The notes beneath the pieces were generated by a model that ran no database searches, had not been told where the DNA came from, and saw only the letters and a program-made list of their open reading frames with translations. Both the position numbers and the translations under genes were made by a program. A DNA stretch of 64,000 nucleotides from Planctomycetaceae bacterium. GTDB taxonomy: Bacteria > Planctomycetota > Planctomycetia > Pirellulales > Pirellulaceae. This document shows, piece by piece, positions 43,239 to 52,763 of this stretch; positions within the stretch are counted from its first letter, which is position 1; the number at the start of each line of letters is the position of its first letter. The stretch lies in assembly GCA_007694185.1 (NCBI GenBank), contig RECD01000102.1, positions 1-64,000 on the forward strand, written 5' to 3'.

Positions 43239-46200
43239 GTGAACTTCATTAGCCTCTCTCTCGCCGGCGAGCCTTTTTCGCTGAATCTGATCCTGCGTCG
43301 CCTAGCCGTGCCGGTTCTGCTCTTGGTGGTTTGGGGCCCGCTCATCGGCAGCGTCGCTCGGGGCCAAGAAGTCGCGGAACGAATCGTTTGGACGACCGAT
43401 CGGTTGAGCGACACCTTTTTCTCGGAAGGTGCCACCGCCGGAGATCTCGACGGCGACGGTCACAACGACGTCGTCTCGGGGCCTTACTGGTACGCCGGCC
43501 CTGATTTTCAAGAGCGGTTCGAACTCTATCCCCCTAAGCCGTTCGATCCGCATGGCTATTCGGACAACTTTTTTTGCTATGTCGAGGACATCAACGGCGA
43601 TGACGCGCCTGACGTTTTGGTGATCGGTTTCCCCGGTGCCGCGGCGCACTGGTACGAGAATCCTGGCAAGGCCGGCGTCCGACAACCGGACGCGGTCTGG
43701 AAAAAGCACCTGGTGATGGACGTCGTTGACAACGAGTCGCCGACCTTTGTTGACATCACCGGTGACGGGAAACGGGAAATCGTCTGCAGCCGTGACGGCT
43801 ACTTCGGCTACGCCCAACCCAACCCCAGCGACCCGACATCACCTTGGCAATTCACGCCGATCTCGGATCAGTCGGCCGGTGGTCGGTTCACGCACGGCCT
43901 GGGCGTTGGGGATGTGGACGGGGACGGTCGAGCTGACCTGCTGGAAAAGACCGGCTGGTGGCAACAACCCGAATCGCTGGAGGGCAACCCCGTTTGGAAG
44001 AAGCACCCGTTTCCTTTCGCGGGGCCGGGAGGGGCACAGATGTTGGTGACCGACGTCGACGGCGACGGCCTGCCGGACGTGATCACCTCGCTGGAAGCCC
44101 ACGGGTATGGCATCGTCTGGTACCGCCAGCGTCGGCTGGGCGACCGGATCGATTTCGAGCCCTTCACGATCGTCGGCCGCCAACCGCTCGATAGTCCGTT
44201 TGGGGTCGTATTTACTCAGCCTCATGCATTGACCCTCGCGGACATCGACGGGGACGGCTTGCCCGACCTGGTGACGGGCAAGCGTTGGTGGGCTCACGGC
44301 CCCAAAGGGGATGCCGAAGCGAACGCCCCCGCAGTTGTCTATTGGTTTCAGCTCCGACGCCGCGCCGAGGGTGAGGAGGGGCCACCGGCAGTTTTCGTGC
44401 CCCATTTGATCGACGACGAGAGCGGCGTCGGTACCGACGTGCAAACGCATGACCTGACTGGCAACGGGCGTCCCGACGTGGTCGTCGGCAACAAACGCGG
44501 CACCTTCATTCACCGCCAACGGGTGGAATCGGTCGACGCCGACCGCGCCCAGAGGCTCGTCCCCACTCCAACCTGGGAGTCCGCGCGGCCGTCGCCTGAC
44601 ATCGCCACGCAGGGCCTGACGCCTGAGGCGGCCCGTGCGGCGATGACAGTGCCGCCGGGTTTCCAGGTCGACCTGATAGCGGCCGAGCCTCGGATTCACC
44701 AACCCGTCGCTTTCGCGTTCGATTCGGCTGGACGGATTTACGTCGCGGAAGCCCACACCTACCCGATCCGTGCTGCGGAAGGGGAGGGGACCGACCGGGT
44801 CGTGATCCTGGAAGACACCAACGGTGACGGGCAGTTCGATTCCAGACGGGTCTTTATCGAGGGGCTCAATCTGGTCAGCGGCTTGGAGGTCGGCTTCGGG
44901 GGGGTTTGGGTTGGCGCCGCGCCCAATTTGCTGTTCATCCCCGATGCCGATCAGGACGGCGTCCCCGATGGTCCGCCGGTCACCCTGTTGGACGGTTGGG
45001 GATTTCAGGATACGCACGAAACGCTCAATGCACTCAATTGGGGGCCCGACGGCTGGCTCTACGGCTGCCAAGGTGTCTTTACCCATAGCCTGATCGGGCG
45101 TCCCGGCGCCACGGAAGACGAGCGGGTGCCGATGAACGCCGGCGTCTGGCGATATCACCCGACCCGTCATCAGTTCGAGGTCTTTGCTCACGGCACCAGC
45201 AACCCGTGGGGAATCGACTTCGATGACCATGGCCAAGCTTTTATCACGGCTTGCGTGATCTCTCACGCCTTTCACGTCGTTCAAGGCGGCCGATACCAAC
45301 GGCAAGCGGGCCGGCATTTCGATCCCTACACCTTCGACGATCTGAAGACGATCGCTGACCATAGCCATTACGCCGGAGGCATCGCGGATCACGCCTGGTG
45401 GGGTGGGCGGAACGAGGCTGTGTACGACGACGCGACCAGCCAAGCGGGGGGAGGGCATGCCCATTGTGGCGCGATGGTTTATCTGGGTGACAATTGGCCG
45501 CAAAGCTATCGCAACAGCCTGATGATGGCCAACATCCATGGCAATCGTGTTAACCTCGATCACCTTCGGCGGGACGGTTCCGGGTTCATCGCTAGCCACG
45601 GCCGAGATGTGATTTATGCTAACGACGCGTGGTTTCGAGGCATCAATTTGAGGTACGGGCCGGACGGGGCCGTCTACCTGATCGACTGGTACGACCCGAA
45701 CGCTTGCCACCGCGCCAGCCCTGAGATTTGGGATCGGACGAACGGGCGTTTGTTCCGTGTTCGGCATGGCGAGATCCGCCCTCACAAGTTCGATCTGGAA
45801 GCCGCGACCGATGCGGAGTTGATGGAGTTGCACGAGTCCCCGAACGACTGGTTCGTCCGCTCGGCTCGCCGGGTTCTGCAGCACCGCCACGCGGCTCTGT
45901 CGGATGCGGAGTCCGCCCGTGTGCTGCGGTCCGATTTGTGGGCGCGGGCCGCGGATCCCACGCGTTCGACGGACCGACGGTTGCGGTACCTCTGGACCGC
46001 TCACGTCGTGAGCAGCCTCGACGACTCCGAGGTGGTGAAACTGCTGGAGGATCCCGATGAAGACTTGCGTGCTTGGACGCTCCAACTCATGACCGATCGG
46101 CCTGTCGAGCGGACGAGTGCCCCGTCTGGGGGTGGCGTCCCGTTGGCCGCCGGGGTTTTGGATGCCGTCCGTGAACTCAGCCGGTCCGAGGCATCGTCTC

Positions 46201-48041
46201 GGGTCCGCCTCTATTTGGCATCCTTGAGCCAGCGGATCGCGTGGGAGGATCGCTGGGAATTGGCTCCGGGTTTGCTCCAAGACGGTGACCATGCCATCGA
46301 CAAGAACATTCCGCTGATGGTCTGGTATGGGATCTCGCCGCTGGTGTCGCAAGATCCGCCACGAGCGCTCCGTTTGGCTCGGCAATCCCAAATCCCGATC
46401 GTTCGGCAATTCATCTATCGCCGAGCCGCGATGGACCCGCGTTTGTTGCCTTACCTGGTTGCCGAACTCGCTGACGGGGTCGAGTCGCCGATCGCCGAAA
46501 TGATGATTGCCGAACTGCGCCAAGGCGCGGAACAATGGGGCCGGATCGATGCCCCGGCACGGTGGTCCGAAGTCGTGTCGCGTTATGCGGCGTCCGAGCA
46601 GGAGCCGATCCGGCAGGCGGTGCAATTTCTGTCGATCACCTTCGGCGACTCATCGGTCTTTCCGGCCTTGCGACAAACGGTCCGCGATGGTGAGCGGCCA
46701 TTGCCAGTCCGCCGCGATGCCTTGTCCGCGTTGGCTCAAGGCCGCGATCCCCAACTGCTGGACGTCGCTTTGGACTTGCTGACGGTCCCCGAAATCCGTG
46801 CTGATGCGCTCGCGTTGCTCGCCCGTTTCGATTCCCAGCGAGTTCCCGACACGTTGTTGGCCAGCTATTCCCAGTGGCCCGCCGAGCATCGTCGGGGGAT
46901 TCTCGACGTCATGGTCTCTCGGCCGCTGTTTGCGTACCGACTGTTGGACGCGGTATCGCAAGAGGCGATCCCGCGAACCGAACTGACCGCGCTGCACGTC
47001 AGCCGCATCAGCCAACTGGGTGATGAGAAGTTGGTGAAGCGTCTGAGCGAAACTTGGGGCGCCGTGCGGACGAGTCCGCAGGCGGTCCGTGACCAGATCG
47101 ATCAGTTGGTGGGCCAGTTGACCCCCGCAACCGTGGCCGCAGCCGATCGTTCTCACGGTAGGGAGCTGTACGCGAAATCCTGCGGTCAATGCCATCTGTT
47201 GTTCGGCGAGGGTGGCAAACTCGGGCCCGACTTGACCGGGGCCGACCGGGGAAACATCCCCTACTGGCTCGAAAATATCCTCGATCCCAATGCCGTGGTC
47301 GGCAAAGATTACCAGACGCTGACCGCGTTGACCGACGACGGTCGGGTGATCACCGGACTGCTACGTCAGGAAACCGATGTCGCGATCGTGCTGGAGGATG
47401 CCGAAAAGCGGGTGACGTTGCCCCGCAGCGAAATCGAATCGCTCGCGCCAACGTCGCTGTCCCTGATGCCGGAGGGGTTGCTGCAAACCTTTTCCCCCGA
47501 GCAGATCGCGGACCTGATCGCGTACCTGCAAAGTCCCGCGCAGGTTCCCTTGCCGGGGCAATTGCCTTCGATCGACCCGCGGACCGGTCGGGTTCCGGGC
47601 GCGATCGAGGCGGAGGAGTTGGAGGAGTTTCAGGTCACCGCGGGACGCGTGCAGAGCCAAGCGATGGCCGGCTTCAAGGCAGATCGTTGGAGCGGGAATT
47701 CGCAATTATGGTGGGCCGATGGCAAACCGGAAGCGGAATGGGTGCTCGGTTTTCAGGCTCCGAAGGACTCTGTCTACGAGGTGATCGTGGTGTTGACCAA
47801 GGCGCTGGATTATGGGGTCGTTTCGCTTGACATCAACGACTCGGCTGCTTCCGCACCGATCGATCTGTTTCACAAGCCTGGTGTCGTGACCACCGGGCCG
47901 ATCTCGTTGGGGAAACACCCCCTGGCGGCCGGGATCAATCGACTGCGGTTCACGCTGGGGACGCCTAACCCGGCCGCTATCCCCCGCAACATGGTCGGCA
48001 TCGATTACATTCTGTTGATACCCGTTGACGATCCCCAGTGA
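43239..48041 (+). CDS. giant PVC-type heme-binding protein (FG-GAP, TIGR02604-like, HEAT, cytochrome c, CBM-like)
   Basis: About 1,600 residues. A signal-like hydrophobic segment (about 20-38), an FG-GAP/VCBS propeller to about 430 with GDLDGDGHNDVVSG and similar calcium loops, then the PVC 'membrane-bound dehydrogenase' propeller starting PPGFQVDLIAAEPRI. HEAT-like helices follow at about 860-1250, a cytochrome c segment with KSCGQCH near 1314 (one CxxCH; distal Met not assigned) and a C-terminal beta domain like a carbohydrate-binding module. It is probably a secreted or periplasmic redox dehydrogenase acting on polysaccharides, known only from genomes. The GTG at 43239 has GAGG nine bases upstream; a TTG at 43194 is the alternative. 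Confidence 0.93.
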   Translation: MNFISLSLAGEPFSLNLILRRLAVPVLLLVVWGPLIGSVARGQEVAERIVWTTDRLSDTFFSEGATAGDLDGDGHNDVVSGPYWYAGPDFQERFELYPPKPFDPHGYSDNFFCYVEDINGDDAPDVLVIGFPGAAAHWYENPGKAGVRQPDAVWKKHLVMDVVDNESPTFVDITGDGKREIVCSRDGYFGYAQPNPSDPTSPWQFTPISDQSAGGRFTHGLGVGDVDGDGRADLLEKTGWWQQPESLEGNPVWKKHPFPFAGPGGAQMLVTDVDGDGLPDVITSLEAHGYGIVWYRQRRLGDRIDFEPFTIVGRQPLDSPFGVVFTQPHALTLADIDGDGLPDLVTGKRWWAHGPKGDAEANAPAVVYWFQLRRRAEGEEGPPAVFVPHLIDDESGVGTDVQTHDLTGNGRPDVVVGNKRGTFIHRQRVESVDADRAQRLVPTPTWESARPSPDIATQGLTPEAARAAMTVPPGFQVDLIAAEPRIHQPVAFAFDSAGRIYVAEAHTYPIRAAEGEGTDRVVILEDTNGDGQFDSRRVFIEGLNLVSGLEVGFGGVWVGAAPNLLFIPDADQDGVPDGPPVTLLDGWGFQDTHETLNALNWGPDGWLYGCQGVFTHSLIGRPGATEDERVPMNAGVWRYHPTRHQFEVFAHGTSNPWGIDFDDHGQAFITACVISHAFHVVQGGRYQRQAGRHFDPYTFDDLKTIADHSHYAGGIADHAWWGGRNEAVYDDATSQAGGGHAHCGAMVYLGDNWPQSYRNSLMMANIHGNRVNLDHLRRDGSGFIASHGRDVIYANDAWFRGINLRYGPDGAVYLIDWYDPNACHRASPEIWDRTNGRLFRVRHGEIRPHKFDLEAATDAELMELHESPNDWFVRSARRVLQHRHAALSDAESARVLRSDLWARAADPTRSTDRRLRYLWTAHVVSSLDDSEVVKLLEDPDEDLRAWTLQLMTDRPVERTSAPSGGGVPLAAGVLDAVRELSRSEASSRVRLYLASLSQRIAWEDRWELAPGLLQDGDHAIDKNIPLMVWYGISPLVSQDPPRALRLARQSQIPIVRQFIYRRAAMDPRLLPYLVAELADGVESPIAEMMIAELRQGAEQWGRIDAPARWSEVVSRYAASEQEPIRQAVQFLSITFGDSSVFPALRQTVRDGERPLPVRRDALSALAQGRDPQLLDVALDLLTVPEIRADALALLARFDSQRVPDTLLASYSQWPAEHRRGILDVMVSRPLFAYRLLDAVSQEAIPRTELTALHVSRISQLGDEKLVKRLSETWGAVRTSPQAVRDQIDQLVGQLTPATVAAADRSHGRELYAKSCGQCHLLFGEGGKLGPDLTGADRGNIPYWLENILDPNAVVGKDYQTLTALTDDGRVITGLLRQETDVAIVLEDAEKRVTLPRSEIESLAPTSLSLMPEGLLQTFSPEQIADLIAYLQSPAQVPLPGQLPSIDPRTGRVPGAIEAEELEEFQVTAGRVQSQAMAGFKADRWSGNSQLWWADGKPEAEWVLGFQAPKDSVYEVIVVLTKALDYGVVSLDINDSAASAPIDLFHKPGVVTTGPISLGKHPLAAGINRLRFTLGTPNPAAIPRNMVGIDYILLIPVDDPQ

Positions 48042-48146
48042 TCGTCTGCGTGACCTCGAACGGACGCCGGCCGGTTGCCCCTCTGGACCGGCCGCGCCGG
48101 ACCCTGCCTGTTTCGTTATCCATCCTCGCCTTCGAGAAATCCTGCC

Positions 48147-49472
48147 ATGCGACCCACCCGCGCCCAACGCCGCAACTTCCTAACACGCTCGTTGGCCATT
48201 TCGGCTTCCGCGGCGGCTTGGGGAGGCTTTCACATCAATCCTGCACCGGCCATTGCGTCCGATTCGCCGAATGAAAAGTTGAACTTGGCTGCGGTTGGCG
48301 CGACGGGACGGGCGGGGGCGAACATCGCCGGCTGCAAGTCACAGAACATCGTGGCGATCGCCGATGTCGATGCGAACCTGCTCGACAAGGCCGGGGCAGA
48401 TTACCCGTCTTCGAAACGTTACCGGGACTTCCGCGTGATGCTCGAGCAGGAGTCGGATCGCATCGACGGGGTGTTGGTCGGAACGCCAGACCACACCCAT
48501 GCGCCCGCCGCCGCCATGGCGATGCGAATGAAGAAGCACGTTTACTGTGAAAAGCCGTTGACGCACACGGTCCACGAGTGCCGGGTTTTGTCCGATTTGG
48601 CCAAAGCCAATTCGCTGGTCACCCAGATGGGCAATCAGATTCATGCCGGAGCCAATTACCGGCGGGTCGTCGAGTTGATTCGGGCCGGTGCCATCGGGCC
48701 GGTGGAAGAAACTCATGTCTGGGTACCGACCGAGTATTCCGGAGGCAAGTTTACGTCGGGTTCACCCGTGCCCGCGGGACTCGATTGGGACCTGTGGCTG
48801 GGACCGACTGTCGAGCGTCCTTATTCGGAAGGGGCACACCCGTTCCATTGGCGGAGGTTTTGGGATTTCGGAACCGGGGCATTGGGAGATTTCGGCTGCC
48901 ATTACATGGATTTGGTTCACTGGGCACTCGACCTACGGGCACCAACCACCATTTCGGCTCGTGGCCCCGAAGTCGATCCGGTTTCACCGCCAAGTTGGGT
49001 TATCGTCGACTACGATTACCCGGCCCGTGGCGATCAGCCGCCCGTCCGAATGACCTGGTACGACGGCGGCAAACGGCCCGAAGCACTGCTGGGGCTGAAG
49101 GACGCGGAAGGAAAGCCGCTCGATTGGCGATCCGGCCAACTGTTCATCGGTCGGGATGGGATGCTGATCTCCGATTACGGACGCCACCTGCTGCTTCCCG
49201 CGGACAAATACGCCGACTTCCAGCGGCCGGAACCGACCATCCCGGATTCGATCGGTCACCATGCCGAATGGATTGAAGCGGTGCGAACCGGCGGGCCGAC
49301 GACCTGCAATTTCGATTATGCGGGGGCCTTGACCGAAGCGGTGTTGCTGGGGGTGGTCGCCTATCGGAGTGGCGAAAAAGTTCACTGGGACGCCGATAAT
49401 CTTCGCGTCACGAACTCGCCGGCCGCCCAAGCTCTGTTGCACAAGGAATACCGCAAGGGCTGGAGCCTCTAG
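48147..49472 (+). CDS. Gfo/Idh/MocA oxidoreductase, Tat-exported
   Basis: 441 residues with a twin-arginine signal (RRNFLTRSLAISASAAAWG), Rossmann domain starting NLAAVGATGRAGANIAG and the EKP catalytic block (VYCEKPLTHTVHE). Planctomycete-specific features follow: WDLWLGPT, HPFHWRRFWDFGTGALGDFGCHYMDL and the C-terminal WSL. This secreted subgroup probably acts on sugar derivatives. It lies 105 bases after the giant heme protein on the same strand, so the two may be co-expressed, with electrons possibly passed to the cytochrome domain; that is speculation. Confidence 0.92.
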   Translation: MRPTRAQRRNFLTRSLAISASAAAWGGFHINPAPAIASDSPNEKLNLAAVGATGRAGANIAGCKSQNIVAIADVDANLLDKAGADYPSSKRYRDFRVMLEQESDRIDGVLVGTPDHTHAPAAAMAMRMKKHVYCEKPLTHTVHECRVLSDLAKANSLVTQMGNQIHAGANYRRVVELIRAGAIGPVEETHVWVPTEYSGGKFTSGSPVPAGLDWDLWLGPTVERPYSEGAHPFHWRRFWDFGTGALGDFGCHYMDLVHWALDLRAPTTISARGPEVDPVSPPSWVIVDYDYPARGDQPPVRMTWYDGGKRPEALLGLKDAEGKPLDWRSGQLFIGRDGMLISDYGRHLLLPADKYADFQRPEPTIPDSIGHHAEWIEAVRTGGPTTCNFDYAGALTEAVLLGVVAYRSGEKVHWDADNLRVTNSPAAQALLHKEYRKGWSL

Positions 49473-49564
49473 CCCATCGTGGTCAAGTGGGACCGGACGA
49501 CTATACTGGTCGGTGATGCGTTCACCGCCCGCGTACGGGCTTTTGCCTCCTTCACCAGCCAGTC

Positions 49565-50770
49565 ATGTCGATGTCACGTTCCTTTTTGATCGGTTTGTTC
49601 GTCTTGTTATCCGCATGGATAAGCATGCCATTCGTGGATGCTCAGCCGCCGGCCACGGTCGGGTTGAGCCCCGACAAGCCTGCCGAGGGGCCGTATGTCG
49701 AGGTGGGTGGACAATTCATGGTCCCCTACACCCAGCGGATCCCTGGAACGAATGTTGACTTCGAAATGATCCCGGTACCGGGGGGATCCTTCCTTTTCGG
49801 CGCTGCCGAGGATGATCCTGAGAAGCAGGAAGACGAGGGGCCGCAGGTAAAGCTGGATGTGTCGCCGATGTGGGTCGCCAAGACCGAAATCAGCTGGGCG
49901 GAATACAAGGAATACATGAAGCTGTATTCGATCTTCAAAGAGTTCGAGGCGGCTGGTAAGCGCCAGGTTACCGCCGAAAACATGGCCGACGCGATCACGG
50001 CGCCGACCGAACTCTACGACCCTTCTTTCACGTATGAAAACGGCGAGGAGCCGCAGCAGCCCGCCGTGACCATGACCCAGTACGCGGCTCAGCAATACAC
50101 CAAATGGCTGAGTTTGCTGACGGGCCAGCAATATCGTCTGCCGACCGAAGCCGAGTGGGAGTATGCCTGCCGCGGCGGCACAACGACCCGCTATCACTGG
50201 GGCGATTCTGCCGATGACATCGGGCAATACGCCTGGTATTTCGACAATGCCGATGAGGGGTTGCCGCATGTCGGAACGAAGGCCCCCAACCCCTTCGGGC
50301 TGCATGACATGCACGGCAGCGTCGCGGAGTGGACCGTCAACCAATACACCCCGGACGGTCACGCGGGGCTGGCCAAGCTGGTCGCCGAAAAGGGGAGTCT
50401 CAATGCCACCGAGGCGGTCGTTTGGCCGACGGAGTCTTCGCCTTGCGTCGTTCGCGGGGGGAGTTGGGAGATGGATGCCGACGACCTTCGTGCGTCGGTT
50501 CGGCTAGGTTCCGACGACGAACTCTGGAAGGAGTACGACCCGAACTTTCCCCTCAGCCCCTGGTGGTTCACCTCGGACCCCGCTCGTGGCGTTGGCTTTC
50601 GACTGTTCAGGTCCTACGATGCCTTGCCGGCGGAACAGATCACCAAGTTTTGGGAGCCTTCAGCCCCCAACACGATCAACGAAGTTGAAACGCGGGTGCT
50701 CAGCGGTCGCGGCGGCTACGGGCTGGTCGATGCCGAACTGGTCGATGCGATTCGCAAAGCCGGCAATTAG
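49565..50770 (+). CDS. exported FGE-sulfatase-fold protein lacking the catalytic cysteines
   Basis: 401 residues with a signal peptide (ends VDAQ near residue 27) and a formylglycine-generating-enzyme/SUMF1 fold: MIPVPGGSFLFGA, VAKTEISWAEYKEY, YRLPTEAEWEYACRGGT, NPFGLHDMHGSVAEW, VVRGGSW and GVGFRLFRS. True aerobic FGEs carry two Cys about five residues apart after GGS; here that stretch has none. It is therefore probably a ligand-binding or other SUMF1-fold protein rather than a sulfatase activator. A second ATG at 49571 is also possible. It stands between the Gfo/Idh gene and asd. Confidence 0.87.
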   Translation: MSMSRSFLIGLFVLLSAWISMPFVDAQPPATVGLSPDKPAEGPYVEVGGQFMVPYTQRIPGTNVDFEMIPVPGGSFLFGAAEDDPEKQEDEGPQVKLDVSPMWVAKTEISWAEYKEYMKLYSIFKEFEAAGKRQVTAENMADAITAPTELYDPSFTYENGEEPQQPAVTMTQYAAQQYTKWLSLLTGQQYRLPTEAEWEYACRGGTTTRYHWGDSADDIGQYAWYFDNADEGLPHVGTKAPNPFGLHDMHGSVAEWTVNQYTPDGHAGLAKLVAEKGSLNATEAVVWPTESSPCVVRGGSWEMDADDLRASVRLGSDDELWKEYDPNFPLSPWWFTSDPARGVGFRLFRSYDALPAEQITKFWEPSAPNTINEVETRVLSGRGGYGLVDAELVDAIRKAGN

Positions 50771-50838
50771 GCGGCTCGGTCGCCTCATCGCGTCATTCCC
50801 GTTCTCTCCAAGTTCCCTTCATTCATCCGATTAACCTC

Positions 50839-51852
50839 GTGTACGAATCTGTCGCAGTCGTTGGTGCCACGGGAGCGGTGGGCCGCATCGTTATCGATCA
50901 ACTTGCCGCTCGAGCGTTCCCCCATCGCTCGTTGCGCTTGCTCGCGTCATCCCGATCGGCCGGCTCAACCGTTCGGTTCGGCGACCGGGAACTGATTGTG
51001 GAGCTGTTGGAGCCGTCCGCGTTTCGGGGAGTCGATCTGGTGATCGCCAGCACTCCCGATGAGGTGGCTGCCGAGTTCGTCCCGTGGGCCGTCGAAGCCG
51101 GTGCGGTCGTGATCGACGAAAGCGGCTTTTGGCGGATGAATGCGGACGTGCCCTTGGTTGTTCCGGAGGTCAATCCGGAGGCGGCGTTTCGGCATCGGGG
51201 GATCATCGCCAGCCCCAACTGCAGCACGACGCAAATGGTGGTCGCGTTGGCGCCGCTCCACCGCGAAGCTCGCGTCCGCCGGGTGATCGTCAGCACGTAC
51301 CAGGCGACCAGCGGTGCCGGTTTGGGCGGTACGGCGGAACTCTTCAGCGGCACCCGGGCGGCTCTGGACGATCACTCGCCCAAACCGGATGTTTTTCGCC
51401 ACCCCATCGCCTTCAATCTGATTCCCCAAATCGGTGGTGAGAAAGAGCAGGGCTACACGTCCGAAGAGATGAAGATGGTCTACGAGACCCGTAAAATCTT
51501 GGGTGATGAACAGATCGAGGTTTGCCCGACCTGCGTCCGTGTCCCGGTCGCTGTCGGCCACAGCGAATCGATTTTGGTCGAAACCGAGCGACCGATCAGC
51601 CTCGAACGGGCCCGCGAGCTGTTTGCCAGTGCCCCCGGTATCACGTTGTTGGATGACCTCGCGGCTGGGGAATATCCGATGCCGCGGGATTCTGAAGGTC
51701 GCGACGACGTCCAGGTCGGCCGGCTCCGGAAGGACCTCAGCAGCCCCAACGGACTTGCATTTTGGTGCGTCAGCGACAACCTTCGCAAAGGGGCGGCGAC
51801 CAACGCGGTCCAAATCGCGGAGTTATTGATCCGGCAAGCGGCGACCGCTTGA
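50839..51852 (+). CDS. asd: aspartate-semialdehyde dehydrogenase
   Basis: 337 residues. NADP-binding VAVVGATGAVGR at the N-terminus, catalytic Cys in SPNCSTTQMV (near residue 129), the QATSGAG block and the basic VPVAVGHSES block. It reduces aspartyl phosphate to the semialdehyde that feeds DAP, lysine, threonine and methionine. The first codon is GTG; no in-frame ATG precedes the Rossmann motif. The stop overlaps the truA start as TTGA, so the two are coupled. Confidence 0.95.
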   Translation: MYESVAVVGATGAVGRIVIDQLAARAFPHRSLRLLASSRSAGSTVRFGDRELIVELLEPSAFRGVDLVIASTPDEVAAEFVPWAVEAGAVVIDESGFWRMNADVPLVVPEVNPEAAFRHRGIIASPNCSTTQMVVALAPLHREARVRRVIVSTYQATSGAGLGGTAELFSGTRAALDDHSPKPDVFRHPIAFNLIPQIGGEKEQGYTSEEMKMVYETRKILGDEQIEVCPTCVRVPVAVGHSESILVETERPISLERARELFASAPGITLLDDLAAGEYPMPRDSEGRDDVQVGRLRKDLSSPNGLAFWCVSDNLRKGAATNAVQIAELLIRQAATA

Positions 51853-52763
51853 CGCGTTCCCCCGTGATTGCCAATCGCGTCCCGAGTCAGCACCGGACGT
51901 TCCGGATGACGCTCGCTTACGACGGCACCGCTTACGCCGGTTGGCAGGTCCAACCGCGGAAGCAGACCGTTCAGGGCATGTTGGAAAAGGCGATCGCCCA
52001 GGTTTGTCACCAACGGGTTCGCGTGACCGGCAGCGGTCGCACCGACTCGGGCGTGCATGCGATCGGGCAAGTCGCCACGTTTTCTCTGGTCGACTGGAAA
52101 GCAGGGGCCGACGCGCTAGCTAGGGCGCTGACCAGTAAATTGCCGCCCGACATCAGTATCCGCGAGATTCTCGACGCGCCGAGTGATTTTCACGCGATCC
52201 GTGATGCGGTCGGAAAACGTTATCGCTACCAGATTCAAGTCGGTGGCCCAAGGGATGCCTTTGCGCATCGCTATCATTGGCACCTCTCCAGGTCAATCGA
52301 CGTCGACGCGATGCGACGGGCTGCGAGTGAGCTTTGCGGCCGCCATGATTTTGCCAGTTTCCAAGCCGCCGGAAGTGATCGCAAAACGACCATTCGCCAC
52401 GTTCGCGATTTGGCCATTTTTGATCGACTCCCCAACGTCGATTCGGGTTTCGCGGCAAAAGGCGAAAGTGTTCGCGACCGGTCGGACGCCCCATCAAACG
52501 CGTCGCCGATCGGCGGGGCAGGGCAGGGGGGGAGTTGGCTGCCCGGGTTCCGTCAACTCGCGATCGAGATCGAAGCCGATGGTTTCCTTTACAACATGGT
52601 TCGCAACATCGTGGGCTCCTTGGTGGAGGTCGGCTATGGCAAACGCTCGCCAGCGTGGTTAGCAGAGGTTCTGGAAGCAAGAGATCGGACGGTGGCTGGT
52701 CCCACGGCGCCGCCACATGGTCTGTTTTTGCTGTGGGTCGCCTACGCCGAATCCACGCCGTGA
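51849..52763 (+). CDS. truA: tRNA pseudouridine(38-40) synthase
   Basis: About 304 residues. The TruA motifs are RMTLAYDGTAYAGWQ, the catalytic Asp in GSGRTDSGVHA, RYRYQI, FASFQAAGS and the C-terminal GFLYNMVRNIVG. It pseudouridylates positions 38-40 of the tRNA anticodon arm. An insert of about 40 residues between the FASF block and GFLYNM contains a Gly-rich run encoded by two overlapping GGGCAGGG motifs. The TTG at 51849 overlaps the asd stop as TTGA; GTG at 51864 and ATG at 51906 are possible, but the last would cut the first strand. Its stop overlaps the next gene as GTGA. Confidence 0.93.
   Translation: MTRSPVIANRVPSQHRTFRMTLAYDGTAYAGWQVQPRKQTVQGMLEKAIAQVCHQRVRVTGSGRTDSGVHAIGQVATFSLVDWKAGADALARALTSKLPPDISIREILDAPSDFHAIRDAVGKRYRYQIQVGGPRDAFAHRYHWHLSRSIDVDAMRRAASELCGRHDFASFQAAGSDRKTTIRHVRDLAIFDRLPNVDSGFAAKGESVRDRSDAPSNASPIGGAGQGGSWLPGFRQLAIEIEADGFLYNMVRNIVGSLVEVGYGKRSPAWLAEVLEARDRTVAGPTAPPHGLFLLWVAYAESTP
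52516..52528 (+). repeat. two overlapping GGGCAGGG motifs inside truA
   Basis: Two copies of GGGNAGGG share three bases (52516-52523 and 52521-52528). The tract reads GGGG-CA-GGG-CA-GGGGGGG and is also a potential G-quadruplex. It encodes the Gly-rich part of the TruA insert. GGGNAGGG is the E. coli FtsK-orienting (KOPS) consensus. Confidence 0.7.

Noticed and set aside
43839-46625. Very long open frame antisense to the giant heme-protein gene (about 928 codons)
   Set aside because: Its product has no family motif and is Arg/Pro/His-rich, as expected for the complement of a high-GC gene. The plus-strand frame has clear domains and a CxxCH motif.
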